A DNA stretch of 64,000 nucleotides from Rhizobiales bacterium dw_265. Its GTDB lineage: Bacteria > Pseudomonadota > Alphaproteobacteria > Micropepsales > Micropepsaceae. Positions 52,200 to 64,000 of the stretch are shown one piece after another. Position 1 is the first letter of the stretch; every line of letters begins with the position of its first letter. The translations under genes were made by a program, and so were the position numbers. The DNA is taken from contig JAAVUU010000001.1 of assembly GCA_018449595.1 (NCBI GenBank), forward strand, positions 248,001-312,000, given 5' to 3'. The notes below the pieces were generated by a model, which did no database searches, was not told the DNA's origin, and was given only the letters and a program-made list of their open reading frames with translations.

Positions 52200-54214
52200 C
52201 CAGCCTGGCCTATCCGGCGGAGCGCCTGCTGCAGGCCCTGCCGCGTCCCTCGCCCGCTTTTGCCTATACCGCGCGGGTGCTGGCGGCGGCGGCGCTGGCC
52301 ATCTATGTCGCCTATGCGCTGGAGCTGGAGACGCCCTATTCGGCCGGCACCACCGTCTTTGTGCTGATGAACGTCTCGCGCGGGGCCATCGTCTCCAAGA
52401 GCGTGTGGCGTATCCTGGGCAGCCTTGTAGGCGCCGTCGCCGCGGTCGTGATCGTCGCGGTCTTCGTGCAGGCGCCGGTGTTGTTCGTGCTGGCCACCGC
52501 CGCCTGGGTGGGAGTTTGCACCTTCGCCGGCGCGCTGCTGCGCTACAATCGCGGCTATGGCGCGGTGCTGGCCGGCTATACGGTGACGCTGATCGCGCTG
52601 GGCGCGGTCAATGCCCCGGAACGCATTTTCGACATCGCCATGGCGCGCCTGGCGGTGGTGGTGATCGGCGTGCTGGCCACCGCTTTCGTCTTCCTGGTCA
52701 CCGACACCGGCCCCGGCCGGATGCGGCTGGAACAGGGCGTGGCCAGCCTGGTGGCGCGGGCGGCCGCGCTCCTCGACCAGGCGGCGCAAAGCGGCCGGCC
52801 GCAGGACACCGTCGCGGCACGCCATGGCCTGACGGCGGAGCTGGGCGCGCTCGATCAGGTGGTGGAATTCGCCGCCGCCGAGGATGCCGGCTTTGCCCGC
52901 TACAAGGACGACCTGCGCCTGGCGATTGCCGAGATTTTCGCGGTGCTGACCGGCGGGCCGCATGCGGTGACGCTGATCCATGCGCTGCCGGACGGCAAGC
53001 CGGGGCGGCTGATAGGCGGCGCGCTGGCGCAACTGGCGGCGATGAAACCCGGAACGCGCGCGGTGCCGCTGCGCCAGGAGATGCGCGACGCCATCGCGGG
53101 CCTGAAGGCCGAGGCGCAGGCCAGCCGCGACGCGGGCGCGCTGGCGGCCTTGAGCCAGGGCGTGGCGCTGCTGTCGCAATTCGACACCGCGCTGGCGGGA
53201 CTTCAGGCGCTGCAGGATGGCGTGCGGATCGAACTGCCCTATCGCGTGCGCTTCTATGTCAATCCCGTCACGGCCTTGCGCAACGGTTTGCGCGCCGCCA
53301 TCGCCGTGGCGCTGGCCGGGCTGTTCTGGATCGTCAGCCGCTGGCCCGACGGCGGCGCGATGGTGGCGCTGCTGGGTCCGATCTGCGCCCTGATCTCCCA
53401 GACCGACAGCGCCGCCAAAAGCAGCGTGCAATTCATGTGGGGCACCATGCTGGCGGCCGTCGCCGCCCTGGTCTGTGCCCAGCTGGTGCTGCCGCAGATC
53501 AGCGGCTTTCCCCTGCTGATGGCGGCGCTGGCGCCCTTTCTCGCCGCCGGCATCCTGCTCTCCCGCCGGCCGCGCATCGCCATGATCGGCATTGGCTATC
53601 TGGTCACCTTCATGACGCTGGTGGCGCCGCTCAATCCGCCGCGCTTCGATCTGTCCGCCACCCTCAACAGCGCCGTGGCCTATGTGCTCGCGGGCGTCTT
53701 CGCCGCGCTGTCCTTCCGTGTGCTGCTGCCGCCCAATGCGGAGAAGGAGACGCTGGTGCTGGCCCATTCCATCCGCAACGCGGTGTGGCGGCTGGCGAGC
53801 GGACGCAGGACTCCGCCGCGCCTGGTCTGGGAGCACCTGCAACACCAGAAGATCCTGCGCCTGTCCGGCCGCCTGGCCGAATTCCCCGAACGGCGCGCCG
53901 CGGCGCTGGAAAGCGCCACCGCCGCCGTCCTGGTGGGGCGGCACCTGCTGGCGCTGCGCGACCTCGAACCCAGCCTGCCGACGCCCGCCCGCGCCGCCGC
54001 CGCGCGGGTGCGGACGGCCTTCGGTCATCTGCTGAGCGCGCCCGACAAGGCATCGGCAGCGGCATTGACCGAATCCGCCGCTCTCGTTGCGCGGAAAGAT
54101 CAGACGCCGGAGGAAACGCCCCTGGCCGTGCTGCGCCTGGCCGGGGCGCTCGACGATCTGGGCCGGCTGGTGACGGCGCATCGCGGCTTCTTCGCGACGA
54201 AGGCAACATCATGA
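52196..54214 (+). CDS. FUSC-family (AaeB-like) aromatic-acid/drug exporter subunit
   Basis: A 672-residue inner-membrane protein of the FUSC/AaeB family. Two hydrophobic blocks (about residues 20-165 and 360-490) each contain five to six helices and are separated by a cytoplasmic domain with coiled-coil character. A final soluble domain follows. AGTTVFVLMNVSRGAIVSKS near residue 50 and the matching DGGAMVALLGPICALISQTDS near residue 385 show the internal repeat of this family. Works with the HlyD-like and DUF1656 proteins downstream. Overlaps its neighbours by 4 bp on both sides. Confidence 0.9.
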   Translation: MTSLAYPAERLLQALPRPSPAFAYTARVLAAAALAIYVAYALELETPYSAGTTVFVLMNVSRGAIVSKSVWRILGSLVGAVAAVVIVAVFVQAPVLFVLATAAWVGVCTFAGALLRYNRGYGAVLAGYTVTLIALGAVNAPERIFDIAMARLAVVVIGVLATAFVFLVTDTGPGRMRLEQGVASLVARAAALLDQAAQSGRPQDTVAARHGLTAELGALDQVVEFAAAEDAGFARYKDDLRLAIAEIFAVLTGGPHAVTLIHALPDGKPGRLIGGALAQLAAMKPGTRAVPLRQEMRDAIAGLKAEAQASRDAGALAALSQGVALLSQFDTALAGLQALQDGVRIELPYRVRFYVNPVTALRNGLRAAIAVALAGLFWIVSRWPDGGAMVALLGPICALISQTDSAAKSSVQFMWGTMLAAVAALVCAQLVLPQISGFPLLMAALAPFLAAGILLSRRPRIAMIGIGYLVTFMTLVAPLNPPRFDLSATLNSAVAYVLAGVFAALSFRVLLPPNAEKETLVLAHSIRNAVWRLASGRRTPPRLVWEHLQHQKILRLSGRLAEFPERRAAALESATAAVLVGRHLLALRDLEPSLPTPARAAAARVRTAFGHLLSAPDKASAAALTESAALVARKDQTPEETPLAVLRLAGALDDLGRLVTAHRGFFATKATS

Positions 54215-54405
54215 TCGGCGAAGTGCATATCGCGGGCGTGCTGCTGGCGCCGATTGCCGTCTATGGCGTCTTGAGCGCGATCCTGTTCCTGGCCTGCCGC
54301 ATGGTGTTGGGCCGCAGCGGGCTTCTCGCCCGGGTCTGGCATCCGGCGCTGTTCGAGGTCGCCCTGTTCCTCTGTCTTCTCTACCTGCTCGTCCGCTTCT
54401 TTTAG
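54211..54405 (+). CDS. DUF1656-family small membrane protein (AaeX-like)
   Basis: A 64-residue protein with two hydrophobic helices (LLAPIAVYGVLSAILFLAC and ALFEVALFLCLLYLLV). The IAGVLLAPIAVYG and WHPALFEVALF patterns mark DUF1656 (AaeX/YhdA-like), always found between FUSC and membrane-fusion genes. It overlaps the FUSC gene and precedes HlyD by 8 bp. Role unknown; a structural subunit of the pump is likely. Confidence 0.9.
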   Translation: MIGEVHIAGVLLAPIAVYGVLSAILFLACRMVLGRSGLLARVWHPALFEVALFLCLLYLLVRFF

Positions 54406-54413
54406 GTGCCGCG

Positions 54414-55321
54414 ATGTCTCGACTGAAATTCCTCCTTGGCCTGGCCGCAACGCTGCTGATCGTGGCGCTTGCCGTCCTGGCGGTCATCGACCTGTGGCGC
54501 ATCTATATGGTGGCGCCCTGGACGCGCGACGGCCGCGTGCTGGTGCAGGTGATCGATGTCGCCCCGGAAGTGCCCGGAACCGTGGTGGCGGTGCGCGCCA
54601 TCGACAACCAGTTCGTCCACAAGGGCGATGTGCTGTTCGAGATCGATCCCACACGCTATCGCCTGGCCCAGGCCCAGGCCCAGGCGCAATATGACGCCGC
54701 CGCGCAGGACCTGCGGCTGCGCCAGGCCGACGCGCGCCGCCGCCAGGGACTTGCCGGCGTGGTGTCGTCGGAAGACCAGGACCGTTTCGCCAATGCCGCG
54801 GCGGTGGCGCGCAGCACCCTGGAAGGCGCGCGCGCGGCGCTGGATGTCGCCCAGTTGAACCTGAAACGCACGGTGCTCTATGCCCCCGCCAACGGCTATG
54901 TCACCCATCTGCGCCTGCGCCCCGGCGCATATGCCAATGCGGGCCAGCCCGGCATCGCGGTGATCGATTCCGATTCCTTCTGGGTCGCCGGCTATTTCGA
55001 GGAAACCAAGCTGGCCGGCATCCGCCCCGGCGCCCCGGCGCGCATCAAGCTGATGGGCTATGACACAGCCCTCAGCGGCCATGTCGAAAGCCTGGGCCGC
55101 GGCATCGGCGACAGCAACGACGCGGCGAACAGCCAGGGCCTGCCCAACGTCAATCCCATCTTCACCTGGGTACGGCTGGCCCAGCGCCTGCCGGTGCGCA
55201 TCGCCATCGACCATGTGCCGCAGGGCGTCACCCTGGCGGCGGGCATGACCGCTTCGGTCTCGGTCGGCGACGGGAAGCACGCGCCGCGCGGCCGCCTGTT
55301 GGGCTGGCTGGAGGATTATCT

Positions 55322-55325
<4 letters not shown>
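54414..55325 (+). CDS. HlyD/AaeA-type membrane fusion protein
   Basis: A 303-residue adaptor with N-terminal membrane anchor (FLLGLAATLLIVALAVLAVI) and the MFP beta-barrel with lipoyl half-motifs (VAPEVPGTVVAVRAIDNQFV and LYAPANGYVTHLRLRPGAY). A short alpha-hairpin with AQAQAQYDAAAQDLRLRQ lies between. This is the AaeA/EmrA pattern, linking the inner-membrane exporter to the outer-membrane channel. Its stop overlaps the GTG start of the NodT gene. Confidence 0.93.
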
Positions 55326-58311
<2,986 letters not shown>

Positions 58312-58360
58312 GCAGGCCTGCCGGCAGGGCCTGATTTCGCCGGGCGCTTTGCCTTTCCTG

Positions 58361-58393
58361 AAAAAAAGGACCGCAGCTCTGCAGCTGCGGTCC
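58361..58393 (-). terminator. Rho-independent terminator of STN-TonB receptor gene
   Basis: An 11-bp perfect stem (GGACCGCAGCT at 58368-58378 with AGCTGCGGTCC at 58383-58393), 4-nt loop, followed on the minus strand by seven Ts (58361-58367). Placed 38 bp after the receptor stop. It is the clearest terminator in the window. Confidence 0.88.
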
Positions 58394-58431
58394 CGGAAAA
58401 CATTCACGAAACAGAAGGGACGGTGCGGCGC

Positions 58432-61400
58432 TTAGAGATTGCCGCGCACGCCGATGGTGAAGTAGCGGCCCATCACGTCTTCGCCTGGCGGGATGCCGCC
58501 GAAGATGGATCCAGGGTTGCCAGACGATCCGACGGTATAAGGCGGAACGTCGTCGAAGGCATTCTGCACGTTGAAGTAGGCGGACATGACCATGCCACTG
58601 TCGAAGGTGATCTTCTTGGTGAGGGTGAAGTCCGTCGTGCTGAAGCTGGTATAATAGGGCTGGGCATAGAACGTCTGCCCGGCACCGATGGTGGCGATGT
58701 TGGTCCCGCCACTGAACCAGTGCCACTGGGCGTCCACACTCCAGTCACCCAGCGCGTAATTGGCGAACAGCGTGGCATGGCCTTTCGGACTGGTGGTGTA
58801 GGTGAGCGGCGCACCCTGGAAACTGCTGCTGGTGTTCACCGGGGACACATTCAGCAAGGCACGCAGATTGACCTGGCCCGCCAGGTCGGAGGCCACGTCC
58901 GCCACGTCGAAACCATAATCGATCTCGTAGTCCTCGCCTTCGGTCACGTTAAACGCCGCGTTGAGGCTCTGGCTCTTGAGCAGGAGAGGATAGTTTTCAG
59001 GCCCGGTGTCGGTGTACGGGAATTGCCGCACATACAGGGAGCAGAAGGGCGATGTGCCACCGGATGCGATACAGATATTGGCGATCGCCGTATTGCTGCC
59101 GCTGATGGTGGTGATCGCGTTCTTCAGCTTGATCTGGTAGTAGTCCACCGACATCGTCAGGCCGGGAATGAAGCTCGGCGTCAGGACCACGCCGCCCGTA
59201 TAGGTGCGCGAGGCTTCCGGCACCAGCGCCGGGTTGCCGCCGGACAAGGTCTGGATACCGCCCGGGTTGAAGTTGGTCAGGGGATCCAGGAAGGGTCCGC
59301 TGGCGGAGATGGTGGGCGAGAACAGGTCGTTCAGTGTTGGGGCACGAATGTCGACGGATGTCGTGCCGCGGAAGCGAACCGTGTCGTTCACATGCCAGTC
59401 CAGGCCGACCTTCCAGGTCTGCGCCGCGCCGGAAATGCTGTAGTTGGTGTAGCGGCCCGCAATGTCGGCATCCAGGCTCTGGACCAACGGAACACTCTTG
59501 AGGATCGGGACGCCGATTTCGCCCGAGAACTCCCACACATTTTCAGAAGCATGGGTGGAAGGCAGGGTGTTGTTGTCCCACAAGGTCTGCGTGACCGTGG
59601 CCTGGTTGACGGGGCCGGTGCCGGCGGCGTTGCCGCACAGGCGCAGGCCGGTACAATTGACCACCGCGGTCGGCGAGGCATTGGATTCGATCGAATAGTC
59701 GAGCCAGCGCATTTCGCCCGCCAACGCCACCTTGACCGGACCGGCCGGCAAGTCGAACAGGCTGCCGGAAATGTCGGCGGCAATATCGTCCATGGCATTG
59801 GTTTCGGCGAAATGGGTGGTTCGACTCCAATAGGCAAACTGCTGGTCGGTGGTCACGTTGTTGCCGAAGGTGTTGATCGGCACGCACCCGGGATAAAGAT
59901 TGCCATACTGGGCGATCGCCGCCGCCGTATCGTTGTAGCAAACGATGTTGTGGGTGGCGGGATCGATCACCGCGTCCTGCGCCGCGTCATGGAACTGGTT
60001 GTTGCCGTTATTGATGCCGGAGGTCGAGAGGCGGGTTTCGCCATGGGTGTAATGCGCCTCCCAGGCAAAATCCTTGAACAGCAGGCCGTTCACGCCGGTG
60101 GTCGAGACGATGTTGCGCGTGACGTTGTTGGTATTTTTGGAACGGTTCTGGGCTGAATACCATTCCGACACCTTGAAGGTATTGGTGCCGTCGGTCGCCC
60201 AGTTGGGGTCCGTGGCGCTGTTATCGCCCAGCATCTGCTGCGTGGCCAGCGGCAGGAAGGGATTGTTCTTGTAATAGGTGATGGTCTGGCGGCTGGCCTC
60301 CTGCTGCGACGGGAAGAAATAGCCGAATTCGTTGGCCTGCGTCACCGAAAGCTGGGTGAAGAACGTCGTGTCCTTGTCGATGTCATAGCTGAAGCGGCCG
60401 AACGCCGAGGCGTTGCGGGTATCGCCATAGATCGATTCATTTTTGACGGTGGCGCCATCGCCGCCGACTGCGATGGCGGTCTGGCCCGCGGGGATGACGC
60501 CCAGATTGGCGGGCGTGAGTATGCCGGGCTGACCAAACTCGTAGCCGTTATACGCGCAGTTGCAGCCGGAAACGAGGCCGCTGAACGTCGAAACGGTCTG
60601 GCCGCCGTTTTGAACATTGGTCACCGGCTTGTCTGGAGTACTGCCGGTATTATAGCTGCTAAATCCGTTTGCGAATATAGGCCGGGCAGACTGCACCACG
60701 CCGTCAGCATTTCGATATTCGATGGCGCCTTCGATATGGCCCCGGCCGCCGAACACATCCATGCCCGCTGCAATATTCACCTTGTATTTGAAGCCATCGC
60801 CATATTCCGAAATGCCGCTGTTGGCTTCGTACTTCACGCCGCTGAAGTTCTTGTCGAGGATGAAGTTGACCACGCCGGTGATGGCGTCGGAACCATAGAC
60901 CGACGAGGCGCCGCCGGTCACAACGTCCACACGGGACATCAGTGTCTGCGGCAGGGTGCTGATGTCGACACTGCCGTTCGCGTTCGAGGCCGGGAGGCGC
61001 ATGCCGTCCAGCAGGACCAGGGTGCGCTGCTGGCCGAAATTGCGAAGGTTGAGGAAGTCACCGGCGCCGTTGCTGCCGGCGTTGGTGAGGTTACGGCTCG
61101 ACGAGCTGTTCTGGAAAACCGGCAGCTTGTTCAGGGCGTCCGACAAGTTCGTCGGGGTGGTGGTCAGCAGCTGATCGGTGCTGACCTCGGTGATCGGCGT
61201 CGGCGAATTGGCGACGTCGGTAATGACGCGCGAGCCCGTGACGACGACGGATTCCACGCCCGGTCCCTCCGATGAGGCGGATGTGGTCTGGGCGCAGGCC
61301 GGATAACTGAACAGGCCGGCGAGCAGTGCAATGATGGATACGGTGGATTTTGAATCACGAAGCATGGCGTCCCCCTGTGTGTCGCAACGTCTTTTCTGCG

Positions 61401-61716
61401 GGGAGATGGAAACAGCTCCCTGCGCAGTCACATCACCGGAGAAGCCAGTTCCCTTGAGCATTACCTGCAATGCCTCGGGAACCGTGAGCCAACCTTTGAC
61501 CGGATTGCTCCGGACCTGAGCCAGTTCGTAAGGGTACAGAACCACGACCCCTGTCTGCCGTGACAAGGCAGACAAGGCTGAATCCAGGTTCACCCACGAA
61601 ATATCTAAGTTATATTTCGTGGCCTGTGCGTACGATGGCTCTGCGAAGGCTGGTCTTGAAACTGCCAGACATGCGCCGAGCGCGACCGCCGCGAGCGACT
61701 CTCCCCTAAACGTCAT
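58432..61716 (-). CDS. TonB-dependent transducer/receptor with STN domain and internal second start
   Basis: One ORF of 1094 residues. Residues 1-25 form a signal peptide (TFRGESLAAVALGACLAVSR to AFA). Residues 35-110 form an STN signalling domain (YNLDISWVNLDSALSALSRQ). At residue 118 an internal Met, 6 bp after an AGGGGGA ribosome-binding site (61365), begins a second apparent signal peptide (STVSIIALLAGLFSYPACAQ), then a TonB box and plug (VESVVVTGSRVITDVANSPT) and barrel to a final NL. Normal FecA-type transducers have STN directly before the plug, with no second signal. So either two proteins are made from overlapping starts or a fused receptor carries an odd linker. The upstream FecR and ECF sigma genes support signalling. 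The first start may also be GTG at 61755. Confidence 0.85.
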   Translation of the reverse strand: MTFRGESLAAVALGACLAVSRPAFAEPSYAQATKYNLDISWVNLDSALSALSRQTGVVVLYPYELAQVRSNPVKGWLTVPEALQVMLKGTGFSGDVTAQGAVSISPQKRRCDTQGDAMLRDSKSTVSIIALLAGLFSYPACAQTTSASSEGPGVESVVVTGSRVITDVANSPTPITEVSTDQLLTTTPTNLSDALNKLPVFQNSSSSRNLTNAGSNGAGDFLNLRNFGQQRTLVLLDGMRLPASNANGSVDISTLPQTLMSRVDVVTGGASSVYGSDAITGVVNFILDKNFSGVKYEANSGISEYGDGFKYKVNIAAGMDVFGGRGHIEGAIEYRNADGVVQSARPIFANGFSSYNTGSTPDKPVTNVQNGGQTVSTFSGLVSGCNCAYNGYEFGQPGILTPANLGVIPAGQTAIAVGGDGATVKNESIYGDTRNASAFGRFSYDIDKDTTFFTQLSVTQANEFGYFFPSQQEASRQTITYYKNNPFLPLATQQMLGDNSATDPNWATDGTNTFKVSEWYSAQNRSKNTNNVTRNIVSTTGVNGLLFKDFAWEAHYTHGETRLSTSGINNGNNQFHDAAQDAVIDPATHNIVCYNDTAAAIAQYGNLYPGCVPINTFGNNVTTDQQFAYWSRTTHFAETNAMDDIAADISGSLFDLPAGPVKVALAGEMRWLDYSIESNASPTAVVNCTGLRLCGNAAGTGPVNQATVTQTLWDNNTLPSTHASENVWEFSGEIGVPILKSVPLVQSLDADIAGRYTNYSISGAAQTWKVGLDWHVNDTVRFRGTTSVDIRAPTLNDLFSPTISASGPFLDPLTNFNPGGIQTLSGGNPALVPEASRTYTGGVVLTPSFIPGLTMSVDYYQIKLKNAITTISGSNTAIANICIASGGTSPFCSLYVRQFPYTDTGPENYPLLLKSQSLNAAFNVTEGEDYEIDYGFDVADVASDLAGQVNLRALLNVSPVNTSSSFQGAPLTYTTSPKGHATLFANYALGDWSVDAQWHWFSGGTNIATIGAGQTFYAQPYYTSFSTTDFTLTKKITFDSGMVMSAYFNVQNAFDDVPPYTVGSSGNPGSIFGGIPPGEDVMGRYFTIGVRGNL

Positions 61717-62057
61717 TTTCTGACCCAGTGGGTTGGCACAACGTTTTGCCTTCACACCGGCCTTATGATGATTGAGACCGGCAAGGAGGCCAATCCACCT
61801 AAGGCCGCCATGAAAAAATTTTGATCGCGCGGAGGCCGTGGCCGTTTTACAACGCCGCCTTGGCCCCGCGCGTTGAGAAGCAGCCGCACCGGCGCAATTG
61901 CAAGCGGTTACGGGGCGGGGCGCGAATAAAGATTATGCGCGTGATTCAAGCGCAACGATTTGCGCCGGCAGCCGCCTGGGTTTCCTGGCTCGATCAGCCC
62001 ATGTCTCGCTGCATCGCACATCGCTTGCTGCAAATGCGAGCGGCGGGACGATCGCCG
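61717..62057 (-). other. Intergenic region upstream of STN-TonB receptor, no gene seen
   Basis: 341 bp between fecR and the receptor gene. It probably holds the receptor's ECF-dependent promoter. I see an A/T run (AAAATTTTTTC on the minus strand, near 61805-61820) but cannot define a promoter. No RNA or coding frame looks real. Confidence 0.45.
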
Positions 62058-63206
62058 TCACCGCGCCAGAGCGGTCTGGTCCCCGGAGGCTGGCGTCTTG
62101 CTGCCTGAGGTAAAACGCACATGCTGCGGATCGATCCACTCCGCATGTATGCCGAAATTGTTTTCCAGCGCGGCGAAAATGGCCTCGATCTGGTCGGTCC
62201 TGAACGCGCCGCCGACCGGCAGGCTTTCCAGCGCCGCATCCGCCAGTTCGATCTTGATGTCCGAATAGCGGCTGATATCGGCAAGGACTTCTCCCAGGGG
62301 CTGCCCGGCATAGATCAGCTCCCCCTGCCGCCAGGCCAGCTTGCGTCCCATGTCGGCGCCGGACACGACTTCGGCGCGCGCGACTTCCTGGCCCAGCACG
62401 ATGTCGTGCCCGGCAGCGACGACGCCCAGGCTGTTCGCGTCGCCGGAGACATGCCCGCCATTCGCGGGTGCAACCTCGACGCTTCCCCGCGTGACCCCGA
62501 CCTCGACCAAACCCGTCTTTGACAGATGAACGTCGAATGCCGTCCCGATGTCGCGCACCACATACTTGTTCGCATAGACCGTGAACGGGCGCGTCTTGTC
62601 GTGCACGACTTCAAAATAGGCCTCGCCGCGCACCAGGTGAACATCGCGGCGATTGCCGGAGAAATCCACATCCAGCCGGCTGTTCGTGTTCAGGATCACC
62701 GATGAACCGTCCGCCAGGGCGACCTTCCTCTGGCCGCCGATCGCTGTTTCATAGAAAAGCTGGGCATGATTCCCGGACCTTGCGAGATCCGGGGGATGGG
62801 CAAGCGCCAGCCTTCCCGCGCTGGCCGATGGATGATTCCCGGACCTTGCGATATCCACGGGCCTGGGATGGACAAGCACCGCCGCGGCCGCAATCGCAGC
62901 CGCCGCGCAGGCCGCAAGCCAGGGCCTCGCCCGCTTCAGCACGGCGGGATGGGCATCGCGCGCGCCGGTCTTGCGCCGGGGTTCAGCGGTATCGGTGAGC
63001 AGCTTCAGGGAGTCGAACTCCGACCAGAGACTGCCATATGCCGCGATGGCCTCCCGATGGAACGCACTGCGGTTCAGCCATTCCTGGAATGCCGCCTGAT
63101 CCCTGGCCGAGACATCGCCCGCATCGAAACGCGCCACCCATGCCGCAGCCTCGGCCTCGATGGCCGCCGTATCGGGAAACGCCAGGATTCTGCCCTTGTC
63201 GGTCAT
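62058..63206 (-). CDS. FecR-family anti-sigma/sigma regulator
   Basis: A 382-residue FecR-like protein. A cytoplasmic N-terminal domain with AAWVARFDAGDVSARDQAAFQEWL (DUF4880) is followed by a helix (PWLAACAAAAIAAAAVLV) crossing the inner membrane, then a FecR periplasmic domain (VALADGSSVILNTNSRLDV, GEAYFEVVHDKTRPFTVYA, VRDIGTAFDVHL). Residues just after the helix contain two copies of the peptide ARSGNH, encoded by a palindromic repeat. In FecIRA systems this protein passes the ligand signal from the receptor's STN domain to the sigma factor. The gene lies 24 bp after the sigma gene. Confidence 0.9.
   Translation of the reverse strand: MTDKGRILAFPDTAAIEAEAAAWVARFDAGDVSARDQAAFQEWLNRSAFHREAIAAYGSLWSEFDSLKLLTDTAEPRRKTGARDAHPAVLKRARPWLAACAAAAIAAAAVLVHPRPVDIARSGNHPSASAGRLALAHPPDLARSGNHAQLFYETAIGGQRKVALADGSSVILNTNSRLDVDFSGNRRDVHLVRGEAYFEVVHDKTRPFTVYANKYVVRDIGTAFDVHLSKTGLVEVGVTRGSVEVAPANGGHVSGDANSLGVVAAGHDIVLGQEVARAEVVSGADMGRKLAWRQGELIYAGQPLGEVLADISRYSDIKIELADAALESLPVGGAFRTDQIEAIFAALENNFGIHAEWIDPQHVRFTSGSKTPASGDQTALAR
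62766..62851 (+). repeat. Duplicated palindromic repeat embedded in frame in fecR
   Basis: A 20-bp sequence beginning ATGATTCCCGG and containing CGGACCTTGCG is present at 62766-62785 and again at 62832-62851, 66 bp apart, in the same frame (22-codon period). The first copy is part of a hairpin (CCCGGA, ten bases, TCCGGG). It encodes ARSGNH in fecR. The same 11-mer CGGACCTTGCG occurs in the hairpin at 2197-2226. This looks like a dispersed palindromic element tolerated inside a gene, in the style of the in-frame elements known in Rickettsia. Confidence 0.7.
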
Positions 63207-63230
63207 TACGCTTTCAAGCCTGGCACGGAA

Positions 63231-63815
63231 CTACTCTGCCTTTTTGGCTTTGATAAGGACCGTTGGAACCTGTTCGGGCCTCCGGGAATTCCCCCTGCCC
63301 TCCTCAACCGCGCCGCCATGCGCTCGCATATAGGCCCTGCACCGCGACAGTCCGAGAGCAACATGGTTTTCAACCGTCCTGACAGAAATGTTGAGCCGGC
63401 CCGCGATCTCCTTTTGTGACATACCCTGCATCTTGCGAAGGATAAAGACCTTCGCGCACTGGCGCGGCAGGGCCGCAATCGCCTGCGCGAGCAGACGAAT
63501 GCGTTCACGACTATCGACAACATCATCAACCGCGGCCTGGCTGCTATCTTCTAAGACCTCCTGGCCCTCGAAATCCCCTAGAGGCTCGATTGCCATTGCG
63601 GACTGCCTGGCAAGCTCATTCAGAGCCAAGTTCCTGGCAACTTTGAACAAAAAGGCTTTTGGAGCCTCGATCACGCGCCCGGATTCCGCGGCAAAGGCCC
63701 GCAGGAAGGCCTCCTGCGCAAGATCGTCGGCGGCCTCCCGAGACCTTATAAACCGCCTCAGATAGCGTTTAAGAGCCAGCTCATTTTCAAGATATGCTTC
63801 CAGGATCCTCGACAA
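63231..63815 (-). CDS. ECF RNA polymerase sigma factor (FecI-like)
   Basis: A 194-residue ECF sigma factor. Region 2 reads RFIRSREAADDLAQEAFLRAF and PKAFLFKVARNLALNEL; region 4 reads IAALPRQCAKVFILRKMQGMSQKEIAGRLNISVRTVENHV, with the helix-turn-helix typical of FecI. It starts with TTG after AAGGTGG; no ATG lies early in frame. Together with FecR and the STN receptor it forms a cell-surface signalling unit for uptake genes. Confidence 0.92.
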   Translation of the reverse strand: MSRILEAYLENELALKRYLRRFIRSREAADDLAQEAFLRAFAAESGRVIEAPKAFLFKVARNLALNELARQSAMAIEPLGDFEGQEVLEDSSQAAVDDVVDSRERIRLLAQAIAALPRQCAKVFILRKMQGMSQKEIAGRLNISVRTVENHVALGLSRCRAYMRAHGGAVEEGRGNSRRPEQVPTVLIKAKKAE

Positions 63816-64000
63816 TTTTTGCCCACCTTGTGACCGGCTGCTGTATACAGTCTAGCGCAAGTCTGACGGAAACGACAGGTGTCAACCGAATCCGGCCACA
63901 GATTGCCGTGTGCCTGGCAACCGCCGTATCGCCAGGCGGAGCCCATGGGTTGGTCGTATCGGGATGGGCTGGCTTTGCTGTCGCCCGATCAAAGGCGGAA
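63816..64000 (-). other. Upstream region of the sigma gene, no gene seen
   Basis: 185 bp of non-coding sequence at the window edge. A 10-bp palindrome CTGTATACAG (63841-63850) lies 26 bp upstream of the sigma start. A TTGACA box on the minus strand (63880-63885) lies upstream of it, without a well-spaced -10. This may be the sigma factor's promoter and operator. Confidence 0.4.

Noticed and set aside
61821..62113. Small plus-strand frames between fecR and the STN receptor
   Set aside because: No ribosome-binding site, no motif, and they run into the antisense of fecR.

Overview
The window is about 64 kb of GC-rich DNA, roughly two-thirds G+C by eye, densely packed with genes that often overlap by 4 bp. 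I saw no rRNA, tRNA, CRISPR array, transposase or integrase. The gene content suggests an alphaproteobacterium: three TonB-dependent receptors, an ECF sigma/FecR pair, TPR-sulfotransferase, DUF5690 next to a phosphonatase, and NodT-type efflux. It resembles Rhizomicrobium/Micropepsaceae or Caulobacter/sphingomonad-like genomes. That placement is an impression from gene families, not a computed result.

Region by region. Bases 1-5 kb hold the 3' end of a phospholipase C, a TPR-sulfotransferase and a TonB receptor. Bases 5.2-8.7 kb are a small phosphonate-catabolism operon (FAD oxidase, PhnX, DUF5690 membrane protein) ending in a decayed PhnZ-like oxygenase. Bases 8.8-17 kb hold an esterase, a periplasmic thiol-redox/cytochrome cluster (TlpA-like, mono-heme cytochrome, DsbD-alpha), a LysR regulator and a second TonB receptor. 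A nearly identical AT-rich dyad lies upstream of both the redox cluster and that receptor. Bases 17-25.6 kb form a minus-strand operon: an M20-like lipoprotein, one MacB-type ATPase, three MacB-type permeases, a His-rich periplasmic protein and a DUF885-like metallopeptidase.

Bases 25.9-37.4 kb are a mixed accessory stretch. It holds a cupredoxin; a MarR-isochorismatase-MFS operon; XRE- and LysR-controlled oxidoreductases, an SDR and a GST; a broken epimerase gene; a DUF347/outer-membrane pair; and an arsR-arsC-aquaporin module. An M16 protease follows.

Bases 40.3-50.7 kb are the most intriguing part, a metal-handling supercluster. An ABC transporter with DUF2946 and DUF3299 partners is followed by a tight operon of three different SPFH (HflK/HflC-like) proteins, a P1B-type ATPase and a ZIP transporter. 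One of the SPFH proteins has an extreme poly-His head. Bases 50.7-58.3 kb hold a PAP2 phosphatase, a MarR-controlled AaeB/HlyD/NodT efflux operon and a CoA-transferase. Bases 58.4-64 kb are a Fec-like surface-signalling system (ECF sigma, FecR, STN-containing TonB receptor). Its receptor ORF contains a second internal start and signal peptide, and its FecR gene carries two in-frame copies of a palindromic repeat.
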